Assembly (NCBI RefSeq): GCF_003399625.1
Contig: NZ_NBXA01000002.1
Span: 62,001-126,000 of the forward strand
DNA from: Subtercola boreus
Lineage (GTDB): Bacteria > Actinomycetota > Actinomycetes > Actinomycetales > Microbacteriaceae
DNA: 64,000 bases
Reading direction: 5' to 3'
Shown: positions 32,258 to 40,434 of the stretch, piece by piece
Numbering within the stretch: the first letter of the stretch is position 1
Layout: each line of letters opens with the position of its first letter
Made by a program: the position numbers and the translations under genes
Notes under the pieces: generated by a model
Told to the model about the DNA's origin: nothing
Seen by the model: only the letters and a program-made list of their open reading frames with translations
The model's database searches: none

Positions 32258-33049
32258 TTACTCGACGCCGCCCAGGACGGGATCCTGCGGGTCGTGGCCC
32301 GCGTCCTGGAGATCCTGCGCCTGCTGCTCGTGCAGGTTCTGGCGCTTCAGGATCTCTGCCGTGATGAGGATGGGGCGGTGGTCGGAGAGGCCCTTCGGGA
32401 GGGTCTCGACGAGCTGCACATCCATGCCCTTGGAGGTTGCGAAGTCGAAGTGGTAGGCGATCGACTTCGAGTAGTAGTAGGTCGGCCCGTCGCTCAGCGA
32501 GAGCGAGAACCCCGCCTTCTCGACCTGCTTGATGAGCCGGCTGCGAAGGAGCGGATAGTTGAAGTCACCGGTCATGACCGTGGGGACGTCGCCCGTCAGT
32601 TCGGTCAGATGAACGTGTGCCTGGGCGATCTGCTGTCGGCGGAGGAGATTCGTCGCCGAGAGCGGTGAGGCGTGGAACGAGGCCAGTTGCACATCCTGTC
32701 CGGACTGCAGGTCGACGAGTCGCGTGGTGAGCAGGCGTTCGATGCCGGGCAGCAGCACGCGGTCGTGCAGTGCCTTCCGCAGCGTGAAGGCGTGGGAGTC
32801 GAGCGCCGTGAAGCGGTCGGGGCGGTAGTAGATCGCGAGCCCGAGTTCGCTCTTGTAGGTGGCCGCGCTCAACTGCAGCTCACCGATCTGCTCGGGCATA
32901 CGCGTGCCCTCGCCCTCCTGCAGGCACAGGGCATCGACGGGGTGGCGCAGGACCAACTCTTCCAACTCGGCGACGGCTGCATGCCGCCGCAGGTTGTAGC
33001 TCATGATCTTCAGGACGAACCACCCAACTCTTGCACCCCTGTCTGTCAC
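32258..33049 (-). CDS. Endonuclease/exonuclease/phosphatase family protein
   Basis: An EEP-fold metal-dependent hydrolase of 263 residues if begun at GTG 33049. ATG 33004 is the other candidate, but it would cut the first beta strand (FVLKIMSYNLRR). Family motifs are MSYNLRR, DALCLQEGEG (metal-binding Glu), ASFHASP, TGDFNYP (catalytic Asp-Asn) and GLSDHRPI (Asp-His). Members cleave DNA, inositol phosphates or other phosphodiesters. No signal peptide is visible. The C-terminal tail is Gln/Asp-rich. The gene is monocistronic and faces the convergent AGPS-like gene across terminators. Confidence 0.85.
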   Translation of the reverse strand: MTDRGARVGWFVLKIMSYNLRRHAAVAELEELVLRHPVDALCLQEGEGTRMPEQIGELQLSAATYKSELGLAIYYRPDRFTALDSHAFTLRKALHDRVLLPGIERLLTTRLVDLQSGQDVQLASFHASPLSATNLLRRQQIAQAHVHLTELTGDVPTVMTGDFNYPLLRSRLIKQVEKAGFSLSLSDGPTYYYSKSIAYHFDFATSKGMDVQLVETLPKGLSDHRPILITAEILKRQNLHEQQAQDLQDAGHDPQDPVLGGVE

Positions 33050-33219
33050 CAGTAGTCTAACCAGCTTCGCTGAGGGGCTCGTGCGAACTCTCGCTCGCAT
33101 ACAGCGTGGTATTCGTAGGCGTCTGCGCTGCGGTTTGGTCGCGGGGTTGCGGCTTCCTCGCGGCGTCCTGTAGCTTAGCTGACCAATGCTCACTGTTTGA
33201 CCTACGACCCGAGGACGCC

Positions 33220-34929
33220 ATGCCCCAGCCCACCCTTTCCGCCTCGCGGCTTCGTCGCCTGATCGCTCTCGGCGGTGCTGCGGTCACCGTCGGCGCGGTC
33301 TGCCTGTGCGCTTCAGGGGCCGCTCTCGCGGTGCTTCCGACCCTCGACCAGACGGTGATGACGAGCGTCACGCCCGCGTCGCCGCCCAACGCAGGGGACC
33401 ACGCTTCTGGTGAGAGCAGCGTGTCGTCCGATGGTCGATTCGTCGCGTTCTCATCTCTGTCAGACGATCTTGTCTCCGTCGGCAACCACGAGAAGTCACA
33501 GGTCTACAAGCGAGACCAGCTCACCGGAGTCACCACGCTCGTGAGCGCGGCACTGGCCGGAACGGACTCAGCCAATGCCGATGCGACCGACCCATCGATT
33601 TCCGCTGATGGCCGCTTCGTGTCGTTCACCTCCTCAGCCCACAACCTCGCCCTACCACTTGACCTTGCCGACGACCACAAGCAGGTCTTCATCCGCGACA
33701 CGCTCACCGGCGTGACGCGAAAGGTCAGCCTGACGCCCCGTCAGCTCTCCGGCGGCAACGGTGACTCGGAATGGTCGTCGATCTCGGCAGATGGATCGAG
33801 AGTGGCCTTCCAGTCGGCGGCGACGAATATCCTGCCCGGCCTGGCGACGACCGACACCCAGGTCTACGTCGCCCAGAACGCGACCGACCCGGCCATTCAG
33901 CTGGGAAGTGCCCGGGACGGTCTGCCCATCACTCTTCCCAACGACGACTCGACCCACCCTTCCCTGTCCGGTGACGGGCAGTCGGTGGCATTCGCCAGTG
34001 CAGCGAGTGACATCACCGCGGAGACCGGCAATGGCCAGACTCAGATCTACGTGCACAGTGTGCTGGCCTCGACCACGACGTTGATCACCTACGCCGCAGG
34101 TGATCGCACTGAATTCGGTGACGGGTCGTCCGACCATCCGTCGGCCTCCTTCGACGGTTCTCGTGTGGCCTACGACTCGAAAGCGACCAACCTCGTCGGA
34201 GTCATTGTCGGTCGGTCGCGACAGGTGTTCCGGTACGACAGTGTTCGGGAGCAGAACATCCTTGTGTCCTTCGATTCGAGCAACAGTGCGGGTGCCACGG
34301 GCGACTCGTCTGCACCCTCGATCTCCGCCAGGGGCGATGTCGTTGCGTTCACCTCGATTTCCCAGGGCCTCACGACGATACCGACCTCGGCGAAGACACA
34401 GGTCTACACACGGAACATCGATGTCTCGAGGACCCGGGTGGTGAGTGTGCAGCGCGCGAATCCCGCTGCCGGTGGAACGGCTGACTCGAACCAGGCAGCA
34501 CTTTCGGGCGACGGCAACTATGTCGGGTTCACCTCGCTGGCTCCCGGTCTGTCCGAGACGGCTGGGTCGTTGGATGCGCAGACCTACCTGCGAGCCATAA
34601 CTGCCGTCACTCCGCCTACGACGACTCCGCCTACGACGACTGCACCGCCGACGCCGACGCCGACCGGTACCGGAACCACGGGTTCGACCGGATCACCGTC
34701 GACGACGGGTGCGCCGACCACGGGAACAGGCGGGGGCGCTGGAGGCAGCGACCGGGGTGGCTCAGGCACAGACGGAGGGCAACTCGCGTCGACCGGCCTG
34801 AGCCAGGCGCCGATCATCGCTGCGGGGGTGGCCGCTGCGGCGCTCGCGCTTGTCGGTGGGTCGATCCTCCTAGGATCGCGGGCGGCTCGCCGCAAGAAGC
34901 AGGCGGCACGCTCGGTGGATCCCGAGTAA
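33220..34929 (+). CDS. Wall-anchored beta-propeller (PD40-like) protein
   Basis: A 569-residue surface protein. The signal peptide spans about residues 1-40 (LRRLIALGGAAVTVGAVCLCASGAALA). The body contains six or so WD40-like/TolB-type repeats with the recurring phrase S-x-DG-x-x-VAF (SSDGRFVAFSS, SADGRFVSFTS, SADGSRVAFQS, SGDGQSVAFAS). A Thr/Pro/Gly linker follows, then LASTG (522-526), a hydrophobic helix and an Arg/Lys tail: a sorting signal of the LAxTG type. ATG 33220 follows GAGGAC. It is a likely protein-binding scaffold on the cell wall; its ligand is unknown. Confidence 0.88.
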   Translation: MPQPTLSASRLRRLIALGGAAVTVGAVCLCASGAALAVLPTLDQTVMTSVTPASPPNAGDHASGESSVSSDGRFVAFSSLSDDLVSVGNHEKSQVYKRDQLTGVTTLVSAALAGTDSANADATDPSISADGRFVSFTSSAHNLALPLDLADDHKQVFIRDTLTGVTRKVSLTPRQLSGGNGDSEWSSISADGSRVAFQSAATNILPGLATTDTQVYVAQNATDPAIQLGSARDGLPITLPNDDSTHPSLSGDGQSVAFASAASDITAETGNGQTQIYVHSVLASTTTLITYAAGDRTEFGDGSSDHPSASFDGSRVAYDSKATNLVGVIVGRSRQVFRYDSVREQNILVSFDSSNSAGATGDSSAPSISARGDVVAFTSISQGLTTIPTSAKTQVYTRNIDVSRTRVVSVQRANPAAGGTADSNQAALSGDGNYVGFTSLAPGLSETAGSLDAQTYLRAITAVTPPTTTPPTTTAPPTPTPTGTGTTGSTGSPSTTGAPTTGTGGGAGGSDRGGSGTDGGQLASTGLSQAPIIAAGVAAAALALVGGSILLGSRAARRKKQAARSVDPE

Positions 34930-35155
34930 TACCGCAGGGCGGTGGCAACCGGCCATTGCCGCCCCCATACCCTCAGCTCTCGCGGCCTTCGCTCACTCCC
35001 CCCGGGCGTCGGCCGCGAGTCATGGCCGGAGCCGCGGCCACCACCCCCACCCCCCCCAGAGGACGGTCGCGGCTCCACTCCCAACTCCGCTCGCCGACTG
35101 CAATCCGCCCGCCCGCCCCGCCGGAGAGTCACCGGCCCCGGCGTACGCTGGGAGG

Positions 35156-35743
35156 GTGCAGCAGGCAGACAATGGTGGCAGCGGTGAGCTGGACTACCGT
35201 TACGAGGTCGAGATCGCGCACCTGCTGGCGTCGCCGCTGCACCGGTACGAGGGGCGGCCGGGCGACGGGCCGCGGCCCGTGCCGACCGGAGCTCCCGATG
35301 AGGTGCGGCAGAGCATCCAGCTGCGGGCGCACCTCGGCATTGTCGGCGACCGGCACTTCGGGCATGCGGCGCACCGCAGCGCCTCCGTGACGGTGATGGC
35401 CGTCGAATCGGTCGAACACGTCGAACGGGTGCTCGGGCTTGCGGCACCGCTCGATCCGTATGCCACACGACGCAACATCCTGCTCCGAGGAGTCGACGTC
35501 GATCTGCTCAAGAAGGCCCGGTTCAGTCTGGACTCCGGCCAGGGTGCAGTCGAGTTCCGCGGGCATCGGCCGGCGAATCCGTGTGCGTGGATGGACGTGA
35601 TGCTCGCCCTGGGAGCACACCAGGCCCTCCGGGGGCGAGGCGGTGTGCGGTGCGAGCCGGTCAGCAGTGGAACCCTGGCGGTGGGCCGGGCGGTGCTCCG
35701 ATCATCCATCGCCCTCGAGACCAACGGGTCAGTGCTCTTCTGA
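35156..35743 (+). CDS. MOSC-domain protein
   Basis: A 195-residue MOSC protein related to the sulfur-transfer C-terminal domain of molybdenum-cofactor sulfurases. Typical phrases are LGIVGDRHFG, RRNILLRGVDVDLL, NPCAWMDVML (with the conserved Cys) and GGVRCEPVSSGTLAVG. GTG 35156 follows TACGCT (35144-35149) by six bases, so the GGGAGG between them is probably a spacer of a leaderless promoter and not a ribosome site. A molybdopterin sulfite-oxidase-like gene lies 3 kb downstream, but no direct link is shown. Upstream, 34930-35155 holds only C-rich spacer. Confidence 0.85.
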   Translation: MQQADNGGSGELDYRYEVEIAHLLASPLHRYEGRPGDGPRPVPTGAPDEVRQSIQLRAHLGIVGDRHFGHAAHRSASVTVMAVESVEHVERVLGLAAPLDPYATRRNILLRGVDVDLLKKARFSLDSGQGAVEFRGHRPANPCAWMDVMLALGAHQALRGRGGVRCEPVSSGTLAVGRAVLRSSIALETNGSVLF

Positions 35744-35850
35744 GGCCGACAGCAATGGGTTGACAGGTTTGGACGGGAGGCGAAACGTGGGAGAAAGCGC
35801 GCGCACGCCCACGCGAGCACACCGTGAAGACACTGCCTACAGGAGGAATC

Positions 35851-36825
35851 ATGACCCGCTGGGGATACACGCTGATGACCGAGCAGAGTGGACCGAAGGA
35901 ACTGGTGAAGTACGCCGTCGACGCCGAGAACGCCGGCTTCGACTTCGAGGTCTCGAGCGATCACTACTCGCCGTGGCTGGTGTCGCAGGGGCATGCTTCC
36001 TACGCCTGGACCGTGCTCGGCGCCGTCGCGCAGGCGACGAACCGGGTCGAACTGGCCACCTACGTCACGTGCCCGACCGTGCGGTACCACCCCGCGATCG
36101 TCGCGCAGAAGGCGGCAACCCTGCAGTTGCTCGCCGACGGCCGCTTCATCCTCGGGTTGGGCGCCGGCGAGAACCTCAACGAGCACGTGGTCGGTGAGGG
36201 CTGGCCGATGGTGGATGCCCGGCAGGACATGCTCGAAGAGGCTGTGCAGATCATCCGCGAACTCCACAAGGGCGAACTCGTGACCTGGGAGGGGGAGTAC
36301 TTCCGTGTCGACTCGGCACGCATCTGGGACCTGCCCGACGGCGGGGTTCCGATCGGTCTTGCGGTCTCGGGAGAGAAGTCGATCGCCCGCTTTGCTCCGC
36401 TCGGCGACCACCTGATCTCGACGGAGCCCGAGGCCGACCTGATCTCGGGCTGGAGTGCGGCGCGCAGCAGCGACCAGCCGGCCTCACGTTCCATCGGCCA
36501 GGTCCCGATCTGCTGGGGCCCCGACAAAGCCGAGGCGATCTCGCTCGCGCACGACCAGTTCCGCTGGTTCGCTGGCGGCTGGTCGGTGAACGCCGATCTG
36601 CCGACGACGGCGGGTTTCGCGGGTGCGAGCCAGTTCGTACGCGAGGAGGATGTGGCCGACAGCATCGCCTGCGGCCCCGACCTCGATGAGCTCGCCGAGA
36701 GCGTCAGGCCGTTCCTCGAGGCGGGCTACATCGACATCGCACTCGTGCAGGTGGGCGACCAGCGCCAGCAGGAGTTCCTCGACACCGTTGCCGAGCCGCT
36801 GCTCGAAAAGCTGCGCGCGCTGTGA
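35851..36825 (+). CDS. F420-dependent LLM-class oxidoreductase (TIGR03557-like)
   Basis: A 324-residue luciferase-like oxidoreductase resembling F420-dependent glucose-6-phosphate dehydrogenase-type proteins. It has GFDFEVSSDHYSPWL, YVTCPTVRYHPAIVAQKAATL, and LGLGAGENLNEHVVG, typical of F420-binding members. ATG 35851 is preceded by a strong AGGAGGA; upstream TTGACA (35760-35765) could be a -35 box. It transfers hydride between coenzyme F420 and an unidentified substrate in the cytosol. It is monocistronic. Confidence 0.88.
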   Translation: MTRWGYTLMTEQSGPKELVKYAVDAENAGFDFEVSSDHYSPWLVSQGHASYAWTVLGAVAQATNRVELATYVTCPTVRYHPAIVAQKAATLQLLADGRFILGLGAGENLNEHVVGEGWPMVDARQDMLEEAVQIIRELHKGELVTWEGEYFRVDSARIWDLPDGGVPIGLAVSGEKSIARFAPLGDHLISTEPEADLISGWSAARSSDQPASRSIGQVPICWGPDKAEAISLAHDQFRWFAGGWSVNADLPTTAGFAGASQFVREEDVADSIACGPDLDELAESVRPFLEAGYIDIALVQVGDQRQQEFLDTVAEPLLEKLRAL

Positions 36826-36958
36826 CGCCGCACCTCCCCGCCGCATCCAGCCGTCGTGAAAGAGGTCCCGGCGGCCGTTGCGTCGAGTCGAGGTCCACCT
36901 CCGGCGTGGTCCTCTTCTCCGACGCCACGCAACGCGCGGCGGTCGGTAGGCTCAGCGC

Positions 36959-37711
36959 ATGAGCGAACTGGGCGCACCCACCGTCAGCGACGTCGACCTC
37001 ACCGGGCAGGCTCTGGTCGGCATGAGCCCGGGCCTTCACGGAGTGCTCGCCGTGCCGGCGGGTGAGGGCCCCTGGCCCGCCGTCGTCATGGTGCATGAAG
37101 CGTTCGGGCTCACTGAGGTGATGAAGCGGCAGGTCGAACGGATGGCCGCGGCCGGCTTCCTCGTCCTGATGCCCGACCTCTTCGTCGACGGCGGCCCGCG
37201 CAAGTGCCTCCGCGCAACGTTCCGAGCGATCACGAGTGGGCACGGCCGGGTGTGGATCGACGTCGAGGCGGCCCGCTCGTACCTCGTCGGGCGCGAGGAC
37301 TGCACGGGGCGAGTCGGCGTGCTCGGCTTCTGTATGGGCGGCGGATTCGCTCTCGTGGCGGCAGCCGACCGCGGGTTCGATGTGGCCTCGGTGAACTACG
37401 GCCGGCTTCCGCGCGATCTCGACGACGCCCTCATCGGTGCGTGTCCGATCGTCGGCAGTTACGGCGGACGGGACAACACCCTCCGCGGAGCCGCCGCGAA
37501 ACTCGACGCGGCTCTGGAGGCCCGTGGCATCCCGCACGATGTCACGGAGTACCCGGCTGCGGGCCACTCGTTCCTGAACGATGCCCCCACAGGCCCTGCG
37601 GCGCTCCGTCCGCTGATGAAGGCGATCATGGGTGCCGGCCCCGAACCCGAGGCCGCGGCAGATGCCTGGGCCCGCATCGACGCCTTCTTCGGGCTGCACC
37701 TCGCGGGTTGA
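36959..37711 (+). CDS. Dienelactone hydrolase family protein
   Basis: An alpha/beta-hydrolase of 250 residues with the DLH triad: nucleophile Cys in GFCMGGGF, an acid residue after SYGGRDN, and His in AGHSFLND. It hydrolyses dienelactones or related esters; many homologues have other ester substrates. ATG 36959 follows TAGGCT (36947-36952) by six bases (leaderless). The gene is followed by a 16-bp minisatellite before the convergent reductase gene. Confidence 0.9.
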   Translation: MSELGAPTVSDVDLTGQALVGMSPGLHGVLAVPAGEGPWPAVVMVHEAFGLTEVMKRQVERMAAAGFLVLMPDLFVDGGPRKCLRATFRAITSGHGRVWIDVEAARSYLVGREDCTGRVGVLGFCMGGGFALVAAADRGFDVASVNYGRLPRDLDDALIGACPIVGSYGGRDNTLRGAAAKLDAALEARGIPHDVTEYPAAGHSFLNDAPTGPAALRPLMKAIMGAGPEPEAAADAWARIDAFFGLHLAG

Positions 37712-37738
37712 AGCCGCCCGGCCCTTCCGCCGCCGTGT

Positions 37739-37875
37739 GCCGCGCCCACACGCTGCCGCGCCCACACGCTGCCGCGCCCACACGCTGCCGCGCCCACACG
37801 CTGCCGCGCCCACACGCTGCCGCGCCCACACGCTGCCGCGCCCACACGCTGCCGCGCCCACACGCTGCCGCGCCC
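37739..37875. repeat. 16-bp minisatellite, 8 copies plus a partial
   Basis: Eight identical head-to-tail copies of GCCGCGCCCACACGCT (37739-37866), then the first nine bases of a ninth. It fills most of the 170-base gap between the stop codons of the dienelactone hydrolase and the ferredoxin-reductase-like gene. Perfect identity of all units implies recent expansion or gene conversion, so copy number should vary between strains. Open frames through it exist in several phases but are artefacts of the repeat. Confidence 0.95.
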
Positions 37876-37881
37876 GGGCCG

Positions 37882-38661
37882 CTACGCCCCGCCGAACCGC
37901 TCGGTCAGGATGCGCGCAGCCGGATGCCCGAACTCGACCAGCCACCCGGAGATACCCTCGACGAAGCTGTTCGGCCCGCAGAGATACGTCGTGGGCGACG
38001 AAGCGACCGGCAGGGTGAGCATCGCCAGTTCGTCGCGCATCACGCGGCCGATCGAACGGTCCGCACCCGTCGGCGCCTCCCGGGTGAACGCGTAGTCGAC
38101 CGTCAGCGATCCGCTCGACGAATCGACGAGCCGCCGGAGCTCCTCGGTGTAGAACGCGAACTGCGGCCCGCGCACCGAGTACAGCAGCCGCATCGGCGCG
38201 GGATGCCCGGCCGCTGCATGCGTGCGGAGCATCGACATCAGCGGCACGATCCCCGACCCGCCGGCGATCAGTTGCACGGGTTCGGTCTGCGAGACCTTCC
38301 AGACGAAATACCCGCCGACCGGCCCCCGGATCTCGAGGTGGTCTCCGATCTCGAGCCCGCGCACCAGGTAGGGCGAGACCTCACCGTCGTCGAGCTCCTC
38401 CACCGAGAACTCCACATTCACCCCCGACTCAGCGAGACCGGAGGGCGCAGCATCCACCTCGCCCGAAGCGATCGAGTACTCCCGCGACGCGCTGTACCCA
38501 TCGGGCGCCGTCACCCGGATGTCGACGTGCTGCCCGGCGAGGTGCCCCGGCCAGCCGGGAACGTCGAACACCAGGGTGCGCGCCGTCGCCGTCTCATCGT
38601 GCGCCGCCACCAGCCGGGCGGCCTGCCACTCAGGAATAGCGTTCCTCTTTCCACGGGTCAC
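37882..38661 (-). CDS. FAD/NAD-binding oxidoreductase (ferredoxin reductase type)
   Basis: A 259-residue FNR-like reductase: FAD domain with REYSIAS, then GPVGGYF, and NAD domain with LIAGGSGIVPLMSMLR and YLCGPNSFVEG. No iron-sulfur domain is present. The start is probably GTG 38661, overlapping the upstream sulfite-oxidase-like gene by 32 bases, because later codons would remove the first strand of the FAD domain. Close overlap suggests it passes electrons to or from the molybdoenzyme encoded just before it. Confidence 0.88.
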   Translation of the reverse strand: MTRGKRNAIPEWQAARLVAAHDETATARTLVFDVPGWPGHLAGQHVDIRVTAPDGYSASREYSIASGEVDAAPSGLAESGVNVEFSVEELDDGEVSPYLVRGLEIGDHLEIRGPVGGYFVWKVSQTEPVQLIAGGSGIVPLMSMLRTHAAAGHPAPMRLLYSVRGPQFAFYTEELRRLVDSSSGSLTVDYAFTREAPTGADRSIGRVMRDELAMLTLPVASSPTTYLCGPNSFVEGISGWLVEFGHPAARILTERFGGA

Positions 38662-39223
38662 CGATGTCGTGGTAGCCGTACTGCTCCCAGAACCCCAGCT
38701 CGTGGTGGCTCATCAGGGTGATGCTGTTGACCCACTTCGCGCTCTTCCAGAGGTAGAGGTGCGGGATCAGCAGTCGCGCCGGCCCGCCGTGCTCGGGTGC
38801 GAGGTCGGAACCGTCGAACTGGAACGCGATCCACGCCTTGCCGCCGAGCAGGTCTGACGTGCGCACGTTCGTCGTGTACCCGCCGTAGCAGGAGGCCATC
38901 GCGAACTCGGGGGTGGTGTCGACGCCCTCCAGCAGGTGATCGAGCGAGACACCCCGCCAGCCCATGCCGAACTGCGACCAGCGCGTCACGCAGTGCAGAT
39001 CCACCGTGAAGTCGTCGACGGGGTTGCCCATCAGCGTCTCCCAGTTCCACGCCTTGAGCGTTCCGCCCGCGTCGCGCACCGAGAACGCCCAGTCGTCCTT
39101 CGCGATCGTCGGCGTGGGGCCCGCGGAGAGAACCGGGAAGTTCGTCACCTCGTACTGCCCCGGGGGCAGGAGCGGGTTCGCATCACGCCGCCTGCCGACA
39201 AAGCCTGGAGAGAAAATGCCCAT
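38630..39223 (-). CDS. Sulfite-oxidase-like molybdopterin oxidoreductase
   Basis: A 197-residue protein of the sulfite oxidase/YedY molybdopterin fold without the dimerisation or heme domains. The molybdenum-ligating cysteine is in DLHCVTRWS, and MASCYGGYTTNV, GGPARLLIPHLYLWKSAKWV and FWEQYGYHDIGDPW match the family. No Tat signal is seen, so it is cytosolic, unlike MsrP. GAAAGGAAGAG precedes ATG 39223. With the overlapping reductase gene it forms a two-component system whose oxyanion or sulfoxide substrate is unknown. Confidence 0.9.
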   Translation of the reverse strand: MGIFSPGFVGRRRDANPLLPPGQYEVTNFPVLSAGPTPTIAKDDWAFSVRDAGGTLKAWNWETLMGNPVDDFTVDLHCVTRWSQFGMGWRGVSLDHLLEGVDTTPEFAMASCYGGYTTNVRTSDLLGGKAWIAFQFDGSDLAPEHGGPARLLIPHLYLWKSAKWVNSITLMSHHELGFWEQYGYHDIGDPWKEERYS

Positions 39224-39307
39224 GATCTCTTCCTTTCGCCCGATGATCTTAAACTCAATCTAGCGAACGGGAAGCCCGCGCTGTTCTATCCGGGGGAGGA
39301 AGCTCGC

Positions 39308-40405
39308 ATGACGCTCTTCGACTTCGACGCACCGGGCGACGGATTCGAGCCGCCTGAGCCGCCGGTGCCGCGCAGCCGGGCGGCGGTGCTGATCCGCCGC
39401 ATCGCCCTGATCGTCGTGATAGCGGTGATCATCGGGGTGCCGGTGGGGGCCGTGGCATGGAGTTTCGTGTACCAGCGCGTCGAAGACCAGGTCGAGGTCT
39501 GGCAGTACCGCCCGAGCCCGGCGATCAGTGAGATGGCTGCCGAATCCGGCATGAGCGACGAGGGCCGGTTCTATTTCTACGCCAGCGCGCCGACGGTCGA
39601 GAACGCTGCCGACTTCCAGAGTGTCTGCGGTTCGTCGAGCGACGATTTCGTGCTGCTCGGGTGCTACACCGGTTCGAGCATCCATGTCTTCGATGTGGCG
39701 GATGCCCGGCTGAGCGGCATCCGGGGCGTGACCGCCGCGCACGAGATGCTGCACGCGGTCTACGCGCGGCTGAGCGACTCCGACCGCAGTGATCTCGACG
39801 TGCTGCTCGAGCAGCAGTACGAGGCGCACAAAGACGACCCGGACCTCGCCGCCCGCATGCTGAGCTACGCCACAACGGAGCCGGGCCAGCGCGACAACGA
39901 GCTGCACTCCATCTTCGGTACGGAGGTTGCCGGTCTCAGCCCTGCTCTCGAAGCCCACTACGCGAAATACTTCACCGATCGCAGCAAGGTCGTCGCGCTG
40001 AACGCTTCGTTCGAGGCGGTATTCAACCAGATCCACGACCAGGAGAGCGCGCTCGCCGCCCAGGTCAGCGCTGCCGGTGACGCCATCGACCGCGAGAGTG
40101 CGCAGTACTCCGCCGACAGCGACACTCTCAGCCAGGATGTTGCCGACTTCAACAGCAGGGCCTCGGCCGGCGACATCGTGAGCCGTGCCGAATTCGACCG
40201 GCAGCGCGCGGCGCTGGAGGGACGCCAAGCCGACCTTGCGACTCGTTACACGGGGATCCAGAACGACATCACGGCGTACAACGCTCTGCGAGACCAGCTC
40301 GAGGCACTCAATTCACAGGCCCAGGAGCTCGGGCGAAGCCTCGACAGCACGCTCCAGGTGCCACCGACTCCGCCGCCCGCCCCGGCCCCGGTCGCGGGCG
40401 GGTAG
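39308..40405 (+). CDS. Membrane-anchored HExxH protein with coiled-coil tail
   Basis: A 365-residue protein with one N-terminal membrane segment (about residues 27-53). An extracytoplasmic domain contains a zinc-protease-like HEMLH (His145, Glu146, His149) and, about 55 residues later, NELHSIFGTE, which could supply a third Glu ligand. The segment from about 230 is a heptad-rich coiled coil, and the end is Pro-rich. The family is not one I can name. GGGGGAGGAAG precedes ATG 39308. It may be a surface metallopeptidase; without a homologue this remains a motif-based proposal. It is not in an operon. Confidence 0.7.
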   Translation: MTLFDFDAPGDGFEPPEPPVPRSRAAVLIRRIALIVVIAVIIGVPVGAVAWSFVYQRVEDQVEVWQYRPSPAISEMAAESGMSDEGRFYFYASAPTVENAADFQSVCGSSSDDFVLLGCYTGSSIHVFDVADARLSGIRGVTAAHEMLHAVYARLSDSDRSDLDVLLEQQYEAHKDDPDLAARMLSYATTEPGQRDNELHSIFGTEVAGLSPALEAHYAKYFTDRSKVVALNASFEAVFNQIHDQESALAAQVSAAGDAIDRESAQYSADSDTLSQDVADFNSRASAGDIVSRAEFDRQRAALEGRQADLATRYTGIQNDITAYNALRDQLEALNSQAQELGRSLDSTLQVPPTPPPAPAPVAGG

Positions 40406-40434
40406 GCGCCGACTCACAACCGGATGCCCGGGTC

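Noticed and set aside
37712-37881. CRISPR array at the 16-bp repeat
   Set aside because: Units are directly adjacent with no spacers and no cas genes are near.
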